Notes under the pieces: model-generated
What the model saw: the letters and a program-made list of their open reading frames with translations, nothing else
What the model was told of the DNA's origin: nothing
The model's database searches: none
Translations under genes and position numbers: made by a program
From: Bacilli bacterium
GTDB lineage: Bacteria; Bacillota_I; Bacilli_A; RF39; UBA660
Assembly (NCBI GenBank): GCA_028708005.1
Contig: JAQVZV010000006.1
Coordinates: forward strand, 1-13,470
Length of the DNA stretch: 13,470 nucleotides
Direction: 5' to 3'
Shown here: positions 13,229 through 13,470 of the stretch, piece by piece
Layout: each line of letters begins with the position of its first letter
Position numbering within the stretch: position 1 is the first letter of the stretch

Positions 13229-13470
13229 ATGGAAAAAGAAATTAAAATAGCTACTGTAGTTGACGAAGATGGAGAGGAATATGAATTAGAAGTCGTTAAA
13301 GAGTTTGAATATAAAAATAAAAAGTATGCCATTCTTTACGAAGAATATGAATGTGATTGTGATGAAGAATGCGACTGTGACGATGAAGAAATGAGCGATG
13401 GTCAAATCTATGTTTTTGAGGTTGATAAAAACAAGGATGGACAAGATACATATGTTGAAGTAGAAGAAGG
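13229..13470 (+). CDS. DUF1292 (YrzB-like) acidic protein, 3'-partial
   Basis: ATG is preceded by AGAAGGT with 8 bases spacing. The visible 80 residues are very acidic, with the DUF1292 layout: a first strand ending in VVDEDGEEYELEVVKEFEYK, then KKYAILYEEYE, and GQIYVFEVDKN. Between them lies ECDCDEECDCDDEEMSDG, with C42, C44, C48 and C50 in a C-x-C-x3-C-x-C cluster among Asp and Glu. Such a patch could bind metal, but most of the family is known only from sequence. The C-terminus is cut by the window end. No function is assigned. Confidence 0.75.
   Translation, partial: MEKEIKIATVVDEDGEEYELEVVKEFEYKNKKYAILYEEYECDCDEECDCDDEEMSDGQIYVFEVDKNKDGQDTYVEVEE

Noticed and set aside
1..13470. CRISPR array or rRNA genes
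   Set aside because: No regularly spaced repeats and no rRNA-like sequence were seen on either strand.

Overview
The window reads as a low-GC, Firmicutes-type bacterial contig. It is strongly AT-rich, has strong AGGAGG-type ribosome binding sites and standard stop codons, and carries a SpoVD-type PBP with a PASTA domain, a meso-diaminopimelate-type MurE, YetF (DUF421), a TIGR04086/YrzE membrane protein and a DUF1292 (YrzB-like) protein. Which low-GC lineage, and whether it sporulates, cannot be settled from this sequence. The first 14 bases match the end of the Illumina adapter, so the left edge is an untrimmed contig end and not biology.

Region 1 (15-~7067) is accessory DNA, most simply the right part of an integrated element run by a large serine recombinase. 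It holds the 3' end of a transketolase-like gene, an intact cysteinyl-tRNA synthetase, a small alpha/beta-hydrolase-like gene, a tRNA-Cys(GCA) with an odd acceptor stem, a decayed histidine-phosphatase gene, one intact and one broken GNAT acetyltransferase gene, an unidentified broken remnant, a small SHOCT-like gene and the recombinase. The recombinase reading frame ends inside the next gene, and that next gene is only the C-terminal half of a spoVD-like penicillin-binding protein. The N-terminal half, with the catalytic SxxK, is not in the window, so the other end of the element lies off the left edge.

Region 2 (~7068-11376) is core cell-wall DNA: the spoVD 3' fragment, murE, mraY and an ftsW/spoVE-type SEDS gene, tightly packed or overlapping on the + strand. 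murD, usually between mraY and ftsW, is absent, and murG does not follow. A 5'-truncated dinD remnant comes right after ftsW, which marks a second recombination scar.

Region 3 (11964-13470) has a clear bidirectional terminator, a divergent pair of membrane-protein genes (TIGR04086 on -, DUF421/YetF on +), and the start of a DUF1292 gene with its own promoter and an unusual Cys/Asp/Glu cluster, cut by the window end.

The most notable system is the cysS / hydrolase / tRNA-Cys cassette. An aminoacyl-tRNA synthetase and a cognate-anticodon tRNA, with G3-U70 and mismatched stems, are kept together on a mobile element whose other cargo is partly decayed. The second is the insertion of that element into spoVD at the codons of the SxN active-site motif, which resembles the recombinase elements that split sporulation genes such as sigK.
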